A DNA stretch of 53,282 nucleotides from Candidatus Obscuribacter sp. (GCA_021772095.1 JADYXR010000246.1:1-53282), one strand, 5' to 3'. Counted from the stretch's first letter, positions 33,648 to 42,283 are shown. Translations and numbers: made by a program. The notes: generated by a model not told the origin, from the letters alone.

Positions 33648-34976
33648 ATGACAGGCTCGAAGAAACTATATTTGCTTCTGGCACTGGCCGTAATACCATA
33701 CGCTCTATCGGGGCTTTATCCTCAGCTGTCTACGCTTGGAACGGCCTACAATGTTTGCCTGCTGGTGCTACTTGTAGTCGATTATCAGTTAACAGTAAGA
33801 CCGCAGTTATTAAAAGTAAATCGAAGCATAAGCGATCGATTGTCGATCGGCAGAACGAATCCGGTCGTGATTACGGTCACCAACGGCGGTGCGTCAAAAT
33901 TGCGAGTTCGGCTCAGAGACGACCATCCTGAGAGTATTCAAACCGACACGGAAATGTTCGAGTTTGAAATTCCCGCCGGTGGCACCAGTACCTTAGAATA
34001 CAATCTGACTCCGAAACGTCGGGGCGCCTATCAGTTTGGCAACGTTACTCTCCGCTACCTGAGCCACTTTGGTTTATTCTGGAGACAGCGCGTCGAGAAA
34101 ACTCCAGCCAAGACAAAAGTGTTTAGCGATCTGAAAGCATTGCACGATCTGTCCATAAAATTGGCAAAGTCATCTGAACTCGGCGAATTGCACCAGCGTA
34201 AACGTGGGCAGGGCACCGACTTCGCTTCTTTGCGCGAATACATGTCCGGCGATGACGCTAAAGCAATCGATTGGAAAGCAACAGCAAGACGCGACCGTCC
34301 AGTGATTAGAACGTACGAGGCGGAACAAGAGCAGCGCCTGCTCGTGCTGCTCGACGCCGGTCGAATGATGGTTTCGGATCTGGAAGGTCTGACACGATTC
34401 GACCACGCGCTGAACGCCGCGTTGTGCCTCGCGCTCACAGGCTTAAGCCACAACGACCAGGTCGGCATAGGCGCCTTCGCCGACAAACCATTGATGTATC
34501 TTCCGCCACGCCGCGGCAAACCTTATATGAAGAGCATCCTGGAAAACACATTCAGCTTGGAACCGCGCATGGTAGAGCCGGACTACGTCGGCATGCTGTC
34601 GTACTTTGCGACGAATCAAAAGGGACGCTCGCTAATTGTGGTGCTCACAGACCTGACAGATCCAACCGGATCGCAAGCGTTGTTAGCCGGGATAGCAAGC
34701 CTATCCACTCGCCATCTGGTTTTCTGCGTCACCCTGAAAGATCGCCAGATCATCAACGCCGCAAAACCACAAGATCTTCCACCGACGACCTCAAACGAAG
34801 CGACGATGAGCAGCATTTATCGCAGAGCAGTGGCAACCGATTTGCTGGAACAGCGCGAGCTGGCGCTGTCCGTCCTGCAACGTAGAGGCTGCCTCGTTCT
34901 CGATTGCCCGCCGCAAGAATTGTCCGACAAACTAGTGGACGCTTACCTGGAAGTTAAAACACGCGGGCGGTTATAA
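33648..34976 (+). CDS. DUF58 / von Willebrand factor A-like protein
   Basis: 442 residues. Two N-terminal hydrophobic segments (YLLLALAVIPYALSGL and TLGTAYNVCLLVLLVVDY) anchor it; a beta-rich region follows, then the DUF58 signature (RGQGTDFASLREYMSGDDAKAIDWKATARRDRPVIRTYEAEQ, about residues 188-229) and a vWA-like fold (LLVLLDAGRMM). The metal-site motif is degenerate (DAGRM instead of DxSxS). It begins one base after moxR and is last of the five-gene operon. Membrane-bound partner of the MoxR ATPase by context; the exact process is unknown. Confidence 0.9.
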   Translation: MTGSKKLYLLLALAVIPYALSGLYPQLSTLGTAYNVCLLVLLVVDYQLTVRPQLLKVNRSISDRLSIGRTNPVVITVTNGGASKLRVRLRDDHPESIQTDTEMFEFEIPAGGTSTLEYNLTPKRRGAYQFGNVTLRYLSHFGLFWRQRVEKTPAKTKVFSDLKALHDLSIKLAKSSELGELHQRKRGQGTDFASLREYMSGDDAKAIDWKATARRDRPVIRTYEAEQEQRLLVLLDAGRMMVSDLEGLTRFDHALNAALCLALTGLSHNDQVGIGAFADKPLMYLPPRRGKPYMKSILENTFSLEPRMVEPDYVGMLSYFATNQKGRSLIVVLTDLTDPTGSQALLAGIASLSTRHLVFCVTLKDRQIINAAKPQDLPPTTSNEATMSSIYRRAVATDLLEQRELALSVLQRRGCLVLDCPPQELSDKLVDAYLEVKTRGRL

Positions 34977-34996
34977 GCGCGTGCGGTCTAAGCTTG

Positions 34997-35099
34997 TTTC
35001 ACCGATGCCGTTGGACTGTCCTTGGTCACAGGCTTATTTCACCGATGCCGTTAGACTATTCCCTGGTCACAGGCGTATTTCACCAGGGCAGTCCGACTG
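34997..35099. repeat. Degenerate 40-base tandem repeat at the LuxR-gene 3' end
   Basis: Unit 1 (34997-35036) and unit 2 (35037-35077) share TTTCACCGATGCCGTT, GACT, TGGTCACAGGC and TA with few differences; a third, partial copy (35078-35099, TTTCACC...GACTG) is coding. Unit 2 contains the stop codon and last codons of the leftward GAF-LuxR gene, so the array copies that gene's 3' end into the convergent junction with the DUF58 gene. Confidence 0.8.
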
Positions 35100-36397
35100 C
35101 GCAATTTCAGTTTCTTTCTGATTCGAGACGCGTGCAACTCAACAGTTGATTCGGTCAGAAACAATTGGTTGGCGATTTCTTTGTTTGCCAAGCCGCTGGC
35201 AATTAGTTTCAAAACTTCCAGCTCGCGCGATGACAATGCCGGTAGCTCTGAAGACTCAGAGCCGCTTCGGTTCTGCTTTTCAGGCATGCGTGTTGTAGAG
35301 CGGTTAGCCGCTTCCAGCGTGGTTGTTAGTTGCTGAGTCAGTGTGCTCCAGACATTGACGTTGAACAATTGATCCTTAACGCGTTGTTGGCTCAGACTGT
35401 TCTCCAGAGCGATCGCACCATGGTGCGCGCAGACCTGCAGGAAGTCCAGGTCTTGCACTTCCCATTTACGAATACGTCCGAGTTGCAGAGCCACGATGAC
35501 ACCATAGACGACACCACGATGAACGATTGGCACACCGGCCATACTGCTCACGCTATTATCGAGTAAATCGTTTACGTCCTCGAGCATGACGCCTTTGACC
35601 GTTCGCAGATTCGTTACGTCCGGCACGGCGACAGCGCCTTCCAAAATTCGTTCGAAGACGCTGACTGGAAATTTTGCGGTGCGTCCTAAACCAAGAGGCG
35701 AGATGTCCGCCTCGGCGTATTCGTGGGTCACCACCGGCAGTGCTTGCGAACTCTCGATGATAATGAGACAGCGCTGACACTTGAGCGCTCTGCCAAGACT
35801 GTCCACTAGCCCCTGAAGAATCGTGTCTTTATCCAAGGAACTGTAGACCTTGGTAATGATTTGTCGAACAAGACGCTCGAAATGCAGTTGTTTATTCAGC
35901 GTCTCAATCGCGGCTTGTGAACTGTCAGCTGCCGGTGGCGCGGCGTCAAAAGTACCGAAGACACGCTTTTGCTCGCCTTTGAGCTCAGGGCACGCCAGAA
36001 CACAAAAGAGATCACCTGCGTGGTCGAGACGGCTGGCGATAATCTCATAGGATAGGTCGTTGTGCTTAACCGTACACGTGCCGTATGGGCTATCACTCTG
36101 CGACAGGCTGCCAATCAGAGCGGTGAGGTCCCGGTGAAAGCTAAGCAATTCCGAAACCGGTTTGGACTGCGAAACTTCCAGTTCGATCGAAAAGACTCGT
36201 TGCGCGACGGCGTTCGCTCTAATCAACAAACCGGATTGCGATTCGATGACGAGAAACGGCAGTTGTAAATCGGTAAGTGCCAACTCTTCCATTCGGCGGT
36301 GCGATAAGCCTTCGTTTTTCGAAGAGAACATAGGTTGGAAAATTCCAAAAGGTGATGCCAGCCGGACCTTTGCGGGCGGCGAAACTTGAGATTGCAA
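35051..36397 (-). CDS. GAF-domain LuxR-family transcription regulator
   Basis: 448 residues from a TTG at 36397; an ATG at 36331 would remove 22 residues and is a real alternative. Order: a PAS-like segment (about 38-140, LPFLVIESQSGLLIRANAVAQ); a GAF domain (about 170-335) with the typical VYSSLDKDTILQGLVDSLGRAL start; a polar linker; and a LuxR HTH (about 385-445, LSSRELEVLKLIASGLANKE, then IANQLFLTESTVELHASRIRKKL). No receiver or kinase domain, so it probably responds directly to a small ligand or redox signal. Targets unknown. Its 3' end is tandemly duplicated downstream. Confidence 0.85.
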   Translation of the reverse strand: MQSQVSPPAKVRLASPFGIFQPMFSSKNEGLSHRRMEELALTDLQLPFLVIESQSGLLIRANAVAQRVFSIELEVSQSKPVSELLSFHRDLTALIGSLSQSDSPYGTCTVKHNDLSYEIIASRLDHAGDLFCVLACPELKGEQKRVFGTFDAAPPAADSSQAAIETLNKQLHFERLVRQIITKVYSSLDKDTILQGLVDSLGRALKCQRCLIIIESSQALPVVTHEYAEADISPLGLGRTAKFPVSVFERILEGAVAVPDVTNLRTVKGVMLEDVNDLLDNSVSSMAGVPIVHRGVVYGVIVALQLGRIRKWEVQDLDFLQVCAHHGAIALENSLSQQRVKDQLFNVNVWSTLTQQLTTTLEAANRSTTRMPEKQNRSGSESSELPALSSRELEVLKLIASGLANKEIANQLFLTESTVELHASRIRKKLKLRSRTALVKYACDQGIV

Positions 36398-36806
36398 ACT
36401 TACATTTGGAACCTGTCAGTCTTTCCCTATGATGACACATGGGCAACCCCTGCAAAAGCATGGAAATCCTTACATGGTTTTCCGAGCGCACAGCCCAGCG
36501 GCACGCGAATGCGCCAAAACAACAAATCCAAACTTTCGCGCTACTAGTGTTCTAAGCGCTCAGGTGGCTCTCGACACCACCGATCGGCTCTTGAACTTTC
36601 CCGACTGATTGGGAAAGCCCTCTATTTCAGGGACAGGCTGTCAATGATCAATATTAAATACAATTTAGATAACCCGAGAATACCCCGCTCGCTTGACAGC
36701 AAGCGTATGGTCCGCCAAGTGAACGTTTTGGGCACTTCCTAAGTGATTAAAACTAGGATAGAATTAATTTTAGCCCCGCCAGCGCGCGAGGAATTTAACA
36801 TTAAAT
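36398..36806. other. Divergent intergenic region with hairpins
   Basis: 409 bases between the GAF-LuxR gene and the metallopeptidase-like gene. An inverted repeat CTTTCCC (36596-36602) / GGGAAAG (36611-36617) has no T-tract after it. A smaller palindrome, CACTT-CCT-AAGTG, lies near 36734, and a possible extended -10 (GGATAGAAT, about 36756-36764) precedes the metallopeptidase gene. Nothing coding seen. Confidence 0.35.
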
Positions 36807-37352
36807 ATGACTGACCCAGTAAAACGACTAAAACGACAATTTGGCAAGAAATTTGTCGAAACGGCAGCTAAATGCCCGACACTTGTTGCCGACATCCAGC
36901 GCATCCGAGAGGATGGCGTTAAAATCCGCATGGTTAACGGACCTTGCCGCGCTTACTATGACCGCAAGAAGCGCACGATCTACATCGGCAAATGGTGTCC
37001 CCGCAACTATAAACTCATCAGTATCGCCCATGAATTCGTTCACGCAGTAATTCGTCCGACAATCGACCCTGTGCCCGGTGAGACAGGTCGCAACGAATTC
37101 GTTGAGCGTTGCCTGGAAGAAGAAACCGAAGCAATCGTGCACGAAATCTTGATCGTGAAAGAGCTTATGAATGCCGGGGTCGACGTTGACCCTAAAGAAC
37201 TAGAATGGCTCAAACGCTATCGTAGCGGCGGTCGCAGGGCGATAAGACGCGCCCTGGAAAAGACAGTCACGTCAACAACTGGCGAAGACTATCCTGAGTA
37301 TTACGGCAGTTGGTACGACGAAATCGTTCCAGCCAAGCTTCGCAAGCCATAA
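36807..37352 (+). CDS. Putative zinc metallopeptidase (HExxH)
   Basis: 181 residues, no signal peptide, so probably cytosolic. ATG with GAGGA about 12 bases upstream. The central motif AHEFVHAVIRP gives a canonical HExxH zinc site, followed at a suitable distance by several Glu residues (ERCLEEETEAIVHE) that could supply the third ligand, a gluzincin-like pattern. Before it, CRAYYDRKKRTIYIGKW looks like the edge strand preceding the active-site helix. The C-terminus is basic then acidic, with a Tyr/Trp-rich end. Substrate unknown; the match is to small single-domain metallopeptidase-like families rather than a named enzyme. Confidence 0.7.
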   Translation: MTDPVKRLKRQFGKKFVETAAKCPTLVADIQRIREDGVKIRMVNGPCRAYYDRKKRTIYIGKWCPRNYKLISIAHEFVHAVIRPTIDPVPGETGRNEFVERCLEEETEAIVHEILIVKELMNAGVDVDPKELEWLKRYRSGGRRAIRRALEKTVTSTTGEDYPEYYGSWYDEIVPAKLRKP

Positions 37353-37398
37353 CGTACTGAACGTGCTAACGGTTTCGCGAATAGTCTGGTTTAGAGAT

Positions 37399-38310
37399 TT
37401 AGCTGAAAGCTAGAACTGGATCGTTATCTTCGGTTTCGACTGAATAAGGCTCAGAAGTTAGTGCGCATGCGTTTGGAATCATGCGGCGAATTTCTTCGGC
37501 GATGTACTGCGCGTCAGGAACGCTGGCGTGCAGGTGGATGGTTTGGAAATCGAGGCGAACGATGGAACCGTCGACTGCAACAACCTGATTTTTGTAAATC
37601 AGGTTTTGTGCCTGTCTGAGAATTTCGTTGTTCGACTTCAGAATGGCGCGGCTGTGCGTGTGCGGCAGTAGATTGCCATCTGCGTCATACACGCGGTCTA
37701 CCCAGGCTTCTGGAGCGACTCTGATGCCGGCACGTTCGCCGGACTGCAACAACGAATTGCTGGCTGGTCCGATGATGACGAGCCATGGATCGAATTCGGC
37801 AATTGCTTTGGCAACGATCGTGGCGACGCGCACATCGTGCGACATCTGACGATAGAGATAACCGTGCGGTCGTACTTGTGTAATCTCAAAACCGAACGTA
37901 CGAGCCATTCCGCTCAGTGCGCCTAGTTGATACAAAACTGTTGCTCTGAGTTCTGACGATGAAAGATGCAGTTCGCGACGTCCGAACCCCTGAATGTCCG
38001 GATAGCCGATGTGCGCTCCCAGAGCCAATCCGTAATAACGAACCATCTCCAGAGCTTCTTCCATGTGAACCGGATCGCCGGCGTGGGCGCCACAAGCGAT
38101 GTTGGCCGACGTGACGTAAGGAAGAATTTCGGCTTCGCCGTCCATTTTGTAATGGCCGTAGCCTTCGCCAAGGTTTGTGTTGATGTCAAAACCATGGTTC
38201 ATGAAAATCCGCGCCGATGAGGCTGGCTCATGATGCCGAGAAACGGATGGAGCTGGACGTTGATGGGGCGGCGGCTGTTGTCCTTTGCCTTTTTGTCTAG
38301 AGCGTCGCAT
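37399..38310 (-). CDS. LamB/YcsF (PxpA-like) 5-oxoprolinase subunit A homologue
   Basis: 303 residues. The ATG at 38310 has AAAGGA about six bases upstream; an in-frame ATG at 38202 would drop a basic, Pro-rich leader of 36 residues. The family core is clear: DINTNLGEGYGHY, YVTSANIACGAHAGDPVHM, GAHIGYPDIQGFGRREL and VRPHGYLYRQM (KPHGALYN in PxpA). PxpA acts with PxpB and PxpC to open 5-oxoproline to glutamate using ATP. Neither partner is in the window, so the substrate is uncertain. It is convergent with the metallopeptidase-like gene, 46 bases away. Confidence 0.82.
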   Translation of the reverse strand: MRRSRQKGKGQQPPPHQRPAPSVSRHHEPASSARIFMNHGFDINTNLGEGYGHYKMDGEAEILPYVTSANIACGAHAGDPVHMEEALEMVRYYGLALGAHIGYPDIQGFGRRELHLSSSELRATVLYQLGALSGMARTFGFEITQVRPHGYLYRQMSHDVRVATIVAKAIAEFDPWLVIIGPASNSLLQSGERAGIRVAPEAWVDRVYDADGNLLPHTHSRAILKSNNEILRQAQNLIYKNQVVAVDGSIVRLDFQTIHLHASVPDAQYIAEEIRRMIPNACALTSEPYSVETEDNDPVLAFS

Positions 38311-38370
38311 AAACTTCCTTTATCGATAAATTCTGCGGGTCATTTCATCTGAATCAGGTCGAGCTCCCCA

Positions 38371-38395
38371 CTTGTGCTGGGGTGAGCCTTCGAGA
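38371..38395. other. Inverted repeat upstream of the TPR gene
   Basis: GCTC-CCCA and TGGG-GT-GAGC pair around a seven-base loop, in the 213-base divergent region between the PxpA-like gene and the TPR gene. No T-tract; possible operator or leader hairpin. Confidence 0.3.
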
Positions 38396-38523
38396 CCACA
38401 GCTGCCGACTGATCTGCCGCAAGCTGGAACGCGCATAGGAGCAGGCAAAATTTTAGCAAGAAAGCCCTCACTTAAGAGAGATCTATCGTTTTTCCCCTGT
38501 ACATTGTTTCAAGAATCCGTAGA

Positions 38524-39720
38524 ATGAATAAGATGGAACTAATAAACAGGCGAGCACGGGTGATTTCTCCCTTGCACACTAAAGCTCTAGTCGCCGCAGT
38601 CATCATGGTGTCCGTTTTCGCTCCGCAGGCTTATGCTGCGGGCTTCTCCGAATCGAGCATTGCTGAAAACGATCCCCGAGAACTGCGCCTTGCAGCTTTC
38701 CAGAAATATCTGGAAGGTGATTATCAAGGTGCCGGGCTAATTTACGCACAAGCGATCGCAGCCGCAGAAGCTGCATATGGAAAGAACTCCACTTTCGTGG
38801 CTGATCTCTGTTACGAGGTCGGCACAATTTCATTGGAAGATGGTCAGTTTCAAACCGCCGAAAAATATTTGCAGCAAGCAGTCAAACAGAAGCCAAACTC
38901 AGTGATGGCGCGCGTTAAGTACGCCGACCTTCTCGCCATGCGCGGGAATACCGGTGAAGCCTTCACTCAGATTCAACAAGCTTTGAAAGTTAGCCCCGGC
39001 TCGCCGGTCGCTCAGCAGGCGATGGTGAAGTGGATGATGAGTCAATCCAACCACAAGACCGCCGAAGGCGCTATCGCCAACGTTGCCGCCACCTGGGAAT
39101 CCTATCGATTACGCGGGATGGGCGCTCATTCGGTTAAATCGACAATCGCCAGCATAAGCAATTGGAAAAACGGAATCTTCAAGCCGGCGGCTCCAAAACC
39201 CCCGGCGAAACCGGCTGTCGAAGCCACTGTTGCAACAGCGACGATTCCGAAAGTCGAGGTGAAACCGAAAGCAGTCGCGCCGCCTCCTGCCAAAGCCAAG
39301 CCCAAAGTGGCAAGGATCAAACCAACGGAACGGCCGATTACCGCCCTCAAGATCAAGCCGCCGACCAAGCCAAGAGTCGTTGTGCCTGACGCTCCGGATG
39401 TGCTTGCTGTTGTGAGAGAGCCGGCCAGACCAAAACAGCCGGTCAAGTCAGTAGAACGTGTCGCCACCGCGGCGCCAAGCAAAAAGACTCGCAACGGTCT
39501 GGTACCACCGCCGCCACCAGGACCAATCATGGGTGTCGGCTATTCGATGATGGCACCACCGCCACCAAGCGGCTTTGTATTGCAAACAACAGCTCGCGTC
39601 AAAGATCAGGACAAGCCTGTAGAGAAGAAAAAGAAAGCCAAACCAGCATCGGCGGAATCTGAGGAAGATCCGGATTATCTGCTCGATTGGGCTTCCGATC
39701 CGAAGAAATCAAAAGACTAG
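38524..39720 (+). CDS. Exported TPR protein with Pro/Lys-rich C-terminus
   Basis: 398 residues, ATG at 38524 (a second ATG lies three codons later). A signal peptide covers about residues 1-39 (basic start, LVAAVIMVSVFAPQAYA, then AGFSES). TPR-like helices follow (about 50-180: ALKVSPGSPVAQQAMVKWMM, AEKYLQQAVKQKPNSVMARV). The rest is Pro/Ala/Lys/Val-rich low complexity (about 225-370) with an acidic end. Periplasmic or envelope-associated. Monocistronic by spacing. The last codons and stop are duplicated immediately downstream (39722-39745). Confidence 0.8.
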   Translation: MNKMELINRRARVISPLHTKALVAAVIMVSVFAPQAYAAGFSESSIAENDPRELRLAAFQKYLEGDYQGAGLIYAQAIAAAEAAYGKNSTFVADLCYEVGTISLEDGQFQTAEKYLQQAVKQKPNSVMARVKYADLLAMRGNTGEAFTQIQQALKVSPGSPVAQQAMVKWMMSQSNHKTAEGAIANVAATWESYRLRGMGAHSVKSTIASISNWKNGIFKPAAPKPPAKPAVEATVATATIPKVEVKPKAVAPPPAKAKPKVARIKPTERPITALKIKPPTKPRVVVPDAPDVLAVVREPARPKQPVKSVERVATAAPSKKTRNGLVPPPPPGPIMGVGYSMMAPPPPSGFVLQTTARVKDQDKPVEKKKKAKPASAESEEDPDYLLDWASDPKKSKD

Positions 39721-39745
39721 CGATCATAAGAGATCAAAAGACTAG
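39697..39745 (+). repeat. 24-base tandem duplication containing the stop codon
   Basis: 39697-39720 and 39722-39745 match at 21 of 24 positions; both contain ATCAAAAGACTAG, and the TAG of the first copy is the TPR gene's stop. One spacer base separates them. It lies between convergent genes. Confidence 0.85.
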
Positions 39746-39753
39746 ACTCGCCT

Positions 39754-40719
39754 TTATCCATCTCCACGAGGTCGGCCGGAAACTTCCGGTTCGCCACCAG
39801 GTGCGCCACGTCTTCTTTGTCTGGCAGCCGGACGAGGAGGATCTTCCGGACGCACTTGTGGCAGAAGTTCCATTTGTTCTTTCGTCAGTAATTTCCGAAT
39901 TCCAAGAAAATCGTTGACCATAATGTCTTGAGTTTGCGACTGCAGTTTCAAGATTTCACGGTGGGTATTGATGATTTGGTCGGGACTGATCGCCGGATCG
40001 AACAGCATATCTCTGAATTTGTCTCGGCGCTGCCGCAACTCGACTTGCAATTGACGAGATTTTTGCCCGTCTTGTGTTCGCATCGACTGGATTTTGGTTT
40101 TCTGCTCCGCCGTCAAATTGAGAACGGTTAAATCGAGTGGCGCGCGTCCGAAAAGCTTTCCGCCTTTGATTGGTCCACCGGCACGAGGTTTGGCGAACCG
40201 CGGTGCGGGTTCACCACCAGGACCACCTTCGGCGCCACCCATGACACGATTGTCCATGCCCCCGCCATCATCGAGTCCGCGTTTGCGCATCCGTCGATCT
40301 TTCATTTCCTGCATCACTTGTTCGCGCTTTTCCGGCGACATTTGCTGCAGTCTCTGGCGCATGCGTTCACGACGAATGTTCATGTCGCCCGCCGGACCAC
40401 GTTGCCCGACACCAGCACCAGGAGCGCGTCCAGGACCAACGGCAGCAGGCTCATCCTCGCCCATATATTTCTTGATTCGCTCGGAAGAACTTGCGCTCGG
40501 TCTGTCGGCGCCACCAGATGCAGCACCACTTTCTTCAGCGGTTGCTTCACTTTGACCTTGAACCAGAAGAATTTTTGGCGACACCGAATTCTTTTCGGAC
40601 TCAGCGAAACCCGGCTGGGAAGCCAAAATCGCTAACGCCGCTACGACTGACGTTCTAATGCCGAACCTCGCCAGGATGATCGAGCAATCACTCGCCATTC
40701 GCCTACATCTTGATTGCAT
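39754..40719 (-). CDS. CpxP/Spy-like periplasmic protein
   Basis: 321 residues from the ATG at 40719, which has GAGGA eight bases upstream; ATGs at 40728 and 40698 are alternatives. A signal peptide (VVAALAILASQPGFA) is followed by a Gly/Pro/Arg-rich section (about 85-170) and a helical domain with the LTxxQ motif twice (LTAEQKTKIQ, LLTKEQMELL) and Arg/Glu-rich helices, the pattern of the CpxP/Spy/CnrX family of periplasmic stress sensors and chaperones. It overlaps the anti-sigma gene's end by 17 bases and is third in the sigma operon, so it is a candidate sensor or target of that system. Confidence 0.82.
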   Translation of the reverse strand: MQSRCRRMASDCSIILARFGIRTSVVAALAILASQPGFAESEKNSVSPKILLVQGQSEATAEESGAASGGADRPSASSSERIKKYMGEDEPAAVGPGRAPGAGVGQRGPAGDMNIRRERMRQRLQQMSPEKREQVMQEMKDRRMRKRGLDDGGGMDNRVMGGAEGGPGGEPAPRFAKPRAGGPIKGGKLFGRAPLDLTVLNLTAEQKTKIQSMRTQDGQKSRQLQVELRQRRDKFRDMLFDPAISPDQIINTHREILKLQSQTQDIMVNDFLGIRKLLTKEQMELLPQVRPEDPPRPAARQRRRGAPGGEPEVSGRPRGDG

Positions 40720-41581
40720 AAAGACCATCCTCGTCTGTACTTATTCCTAAATTGTCGAAGCTATCGCCGTCATCGCTCAGATCGGTGAAAGCCACCAACG
40801 CCTGATTATTCGAGAGATCATCAAGATGCATTTCTACTTCGATGCTTCTCGGCTTCTTGACGGCACTGGCTACAACCGGAGCTGAAATCTGATCGATCTT
40901 CTTAGTGCTGGTGCGATCTGGTTTTGCCGCAATGGTGGTAGAAGATGTTGATTCGCCGGTGCTTGCTGGCTGCACGGCAGTTGTAGTGGTGCTCGCGCTG
41001 GCAGTGGTGTTCGAACTATTATCGCTGCTGGTGCTGGAATCAGTACCCGCGACTGAAGTGATGCGTAGAGGAGTAGGAGCAGTGCTGGCATCTGCCACGA
41101 GCGGCCGGTCCTCCGACACAGCAACCTTTTCTACCGCTGAATTATTAGTTGCTACGACATCTTGCGGTACGGTGCCACCACCAGTTGCGACGATTGGCAC
41201 ACCACCACCAGTAGTGCTGACATAGGCACCGACCATTAAAACGAGAGCAGCAGCTGCTGCCGCGAGCCACATAACAGGCTTCTTTCTCTTGAGCGGGATA
41301 ACTTTCTCTTCGGTCGTCTGATTTTCGCTAGCTTTTTGAGCTTCGGATTTTTTGATCAGCGATTCGATATCGAGTGAGAAGTCTTTCGATAAAGTCGCTG
41401 CCGGCAGGCGTTTCAACGACTGCACCACCGCTTCGACGGCGGCCAGTTCTTCGCGACAATCTGCGCAACCCTCGAGGTGAGCCTCGACCATCGGGCGCTC
41501 ATTGGAATCCAGCTCCGCATCACGATAGGAGCTCAAGAGCTCCCTTACGTTTTTGCAGTTGCCACCTCTAAAGTCGTTCAT
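40703..41581 (-). CDS. Zinc-finger anti-sigma factor, membrane-anchored
   Basis: 292 residues from the ATG at 41581 (AAGGTG six bases upstream); a GTG at 41590 overlapping the sigma stop is the alternative. An N-terminal anti-sigma zinc-binding domain (His-x3-Cys-x2-Cys, HLEGCADC, with an earlier Cys in CKNVRELL) holds the sigma factor in the cytosol. One membrane helix (about 107-128, VMWLAAAAAALVLMVGAYVS) follows, then a long Thr/Ser/Val-rich external region and a C-terminal domain with acidic repeats (MHLDDLSNNQALVAFTDLSDDGD). Likely released by cleavage or by sensing through the CpxP-like partner. Confidence 0.88.
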   Translation of the reverse strand: MNDFRGGNCKNVRELLSSYRDAELDSNERPMVEAHLEGCADCREELAAVEAVVQSLKRLPAATLSKDFSLDIESLIKKSEAQKASENQTTEEKVIPLKRKKPVMWLAAAAAALVLMVGAYVSTTGGGVPIVATGGGTVPQDVVATNNSAVEKVAVSEDRPLVADASTAPTPLRITSVAGTDSSTSSDNSSNTTASASTTTTAVQPASTGESTSSTTIAAKPDRTSTKKIDQISAPVVASAVKKPRSIEVEMHLDDLSNNQALVAFTDLSDDGDSFDNLGISTDEDGLYAIKM

Positions 41582-41586
41582 ACTAG

Positions 41587-42219
41587 TCACCTTGGGGTAA
41601 TTGGTTGGTTTTGTGATGAGTAATAGGAGTCCAAAATTTCTTTCAATTTGATTCGGCCATAATGCAGTCGCGATCTGACGGTACCGATACTTGCTCCAAT
41701 AATTTCTGCGATCTCTTGATACTGAAATCCTTCCAGGTCATGAAGGACCAACACAGCTCTTTGTGATTCAGGCAGACTTCGCAATGACGCTTCCAGCACT
41801 GCGCTCTCTTCTTTTACATCGAGGACTTGAGCGGGTTCCAGACTGCTGTCCGGAATGTCATCCGCTTCAGGAAGGTCGGTTCCACCCTCGGCCTCGTCGA
41901 TTGAACGAGTCTTAAAGGGAACGAGTTGAATTGCTGATCTTTTCTTTTTGAATCTCAAAGCGTCTATACAGAGATTGTGCGAGATTCTAAAAACCCAGGC
42001 AGCGAAGGTCGCTTCACTTCTGAAACCGTCCATTCCCTGGTGGATTTTTATGAAGGTGTCCTGCACAACTTCCTCAGCCTCCTCTTTACTACCGAGCATT
42101 CGGTAAGCCGCGTTATATACTCGATTTTGGTATCGGCGCACGAGGATACTGAACGAATTCAGGTCCTTTGATTGTCTGTATTTTTGGACATGCGCCTCAT
42201 CGGTCAGCTCGACTTCCAT
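41587..42219 (-). CDS. ECF-type RNA polymerase sigma factor
   Basis: 210 residues from the ATG at 42219; a TTG two codons earlier is less likely. Region 2 (YQNRVYNAAYRMLGSKEEAE then EVVQDTFIKIHQ, FAAWVFRISHNLCIDALR) and region 4 (LPESQRAVLVLHDLEGFQYQEIAEIIGASIGTVRSRLHYG) are complete; the acidic linker between them is somewhat long. It directs RNA polymerase to envelope- or stress-related promoters. Next comes its anti-sigma factor, then a CpxP-like protein. A candidate promoter of matching type lies directly upstream, so it is probably autoregulated. Confidence 0.92.
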   Translation of the reverse strand: MEVELTDEAHVQKYRQSKDLNSFSILVRRYQNRVYNAAYRMLGSKEEAEEVVQDTFIKIHQGMDGFRSEATFAAWVFRISHNLCIDALRFKKKRSAIQLVPFKTRSIDEAEGGTDLPEADDIPDSSLEPAQVLDVKEESAVLEASLRSLPESQRAVLVLHDLEGFQYQEIAEIIGASIGTVRSRLHYGRIKLKEILDSYYSSQNQPITPR

Positions 42220-42248
42220 ATCCAACCCATATGATTGGTTACACTTAG

Positions 42249-42277
42249 ATCAACGTAAAAACACCCAAGAAAGTTCA
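42249..42277 (-). promoter_or_regulatory. Candidate ECF-type promoter of the sigma operon
   Basis: On the minus strand TGAACTT (42277-42271) and GTTGAT (42254-42249) are 16 bases apart, close to the GAACTT-N16-type layout of RpoE-like promoters. Transcription would start about 25 bases before the sigma ATG. It sits in the 64-base gap shared with the divergent phosphatase gene. Confidence 0.45.
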
Positions 42278-42283
42278 ATTGAA

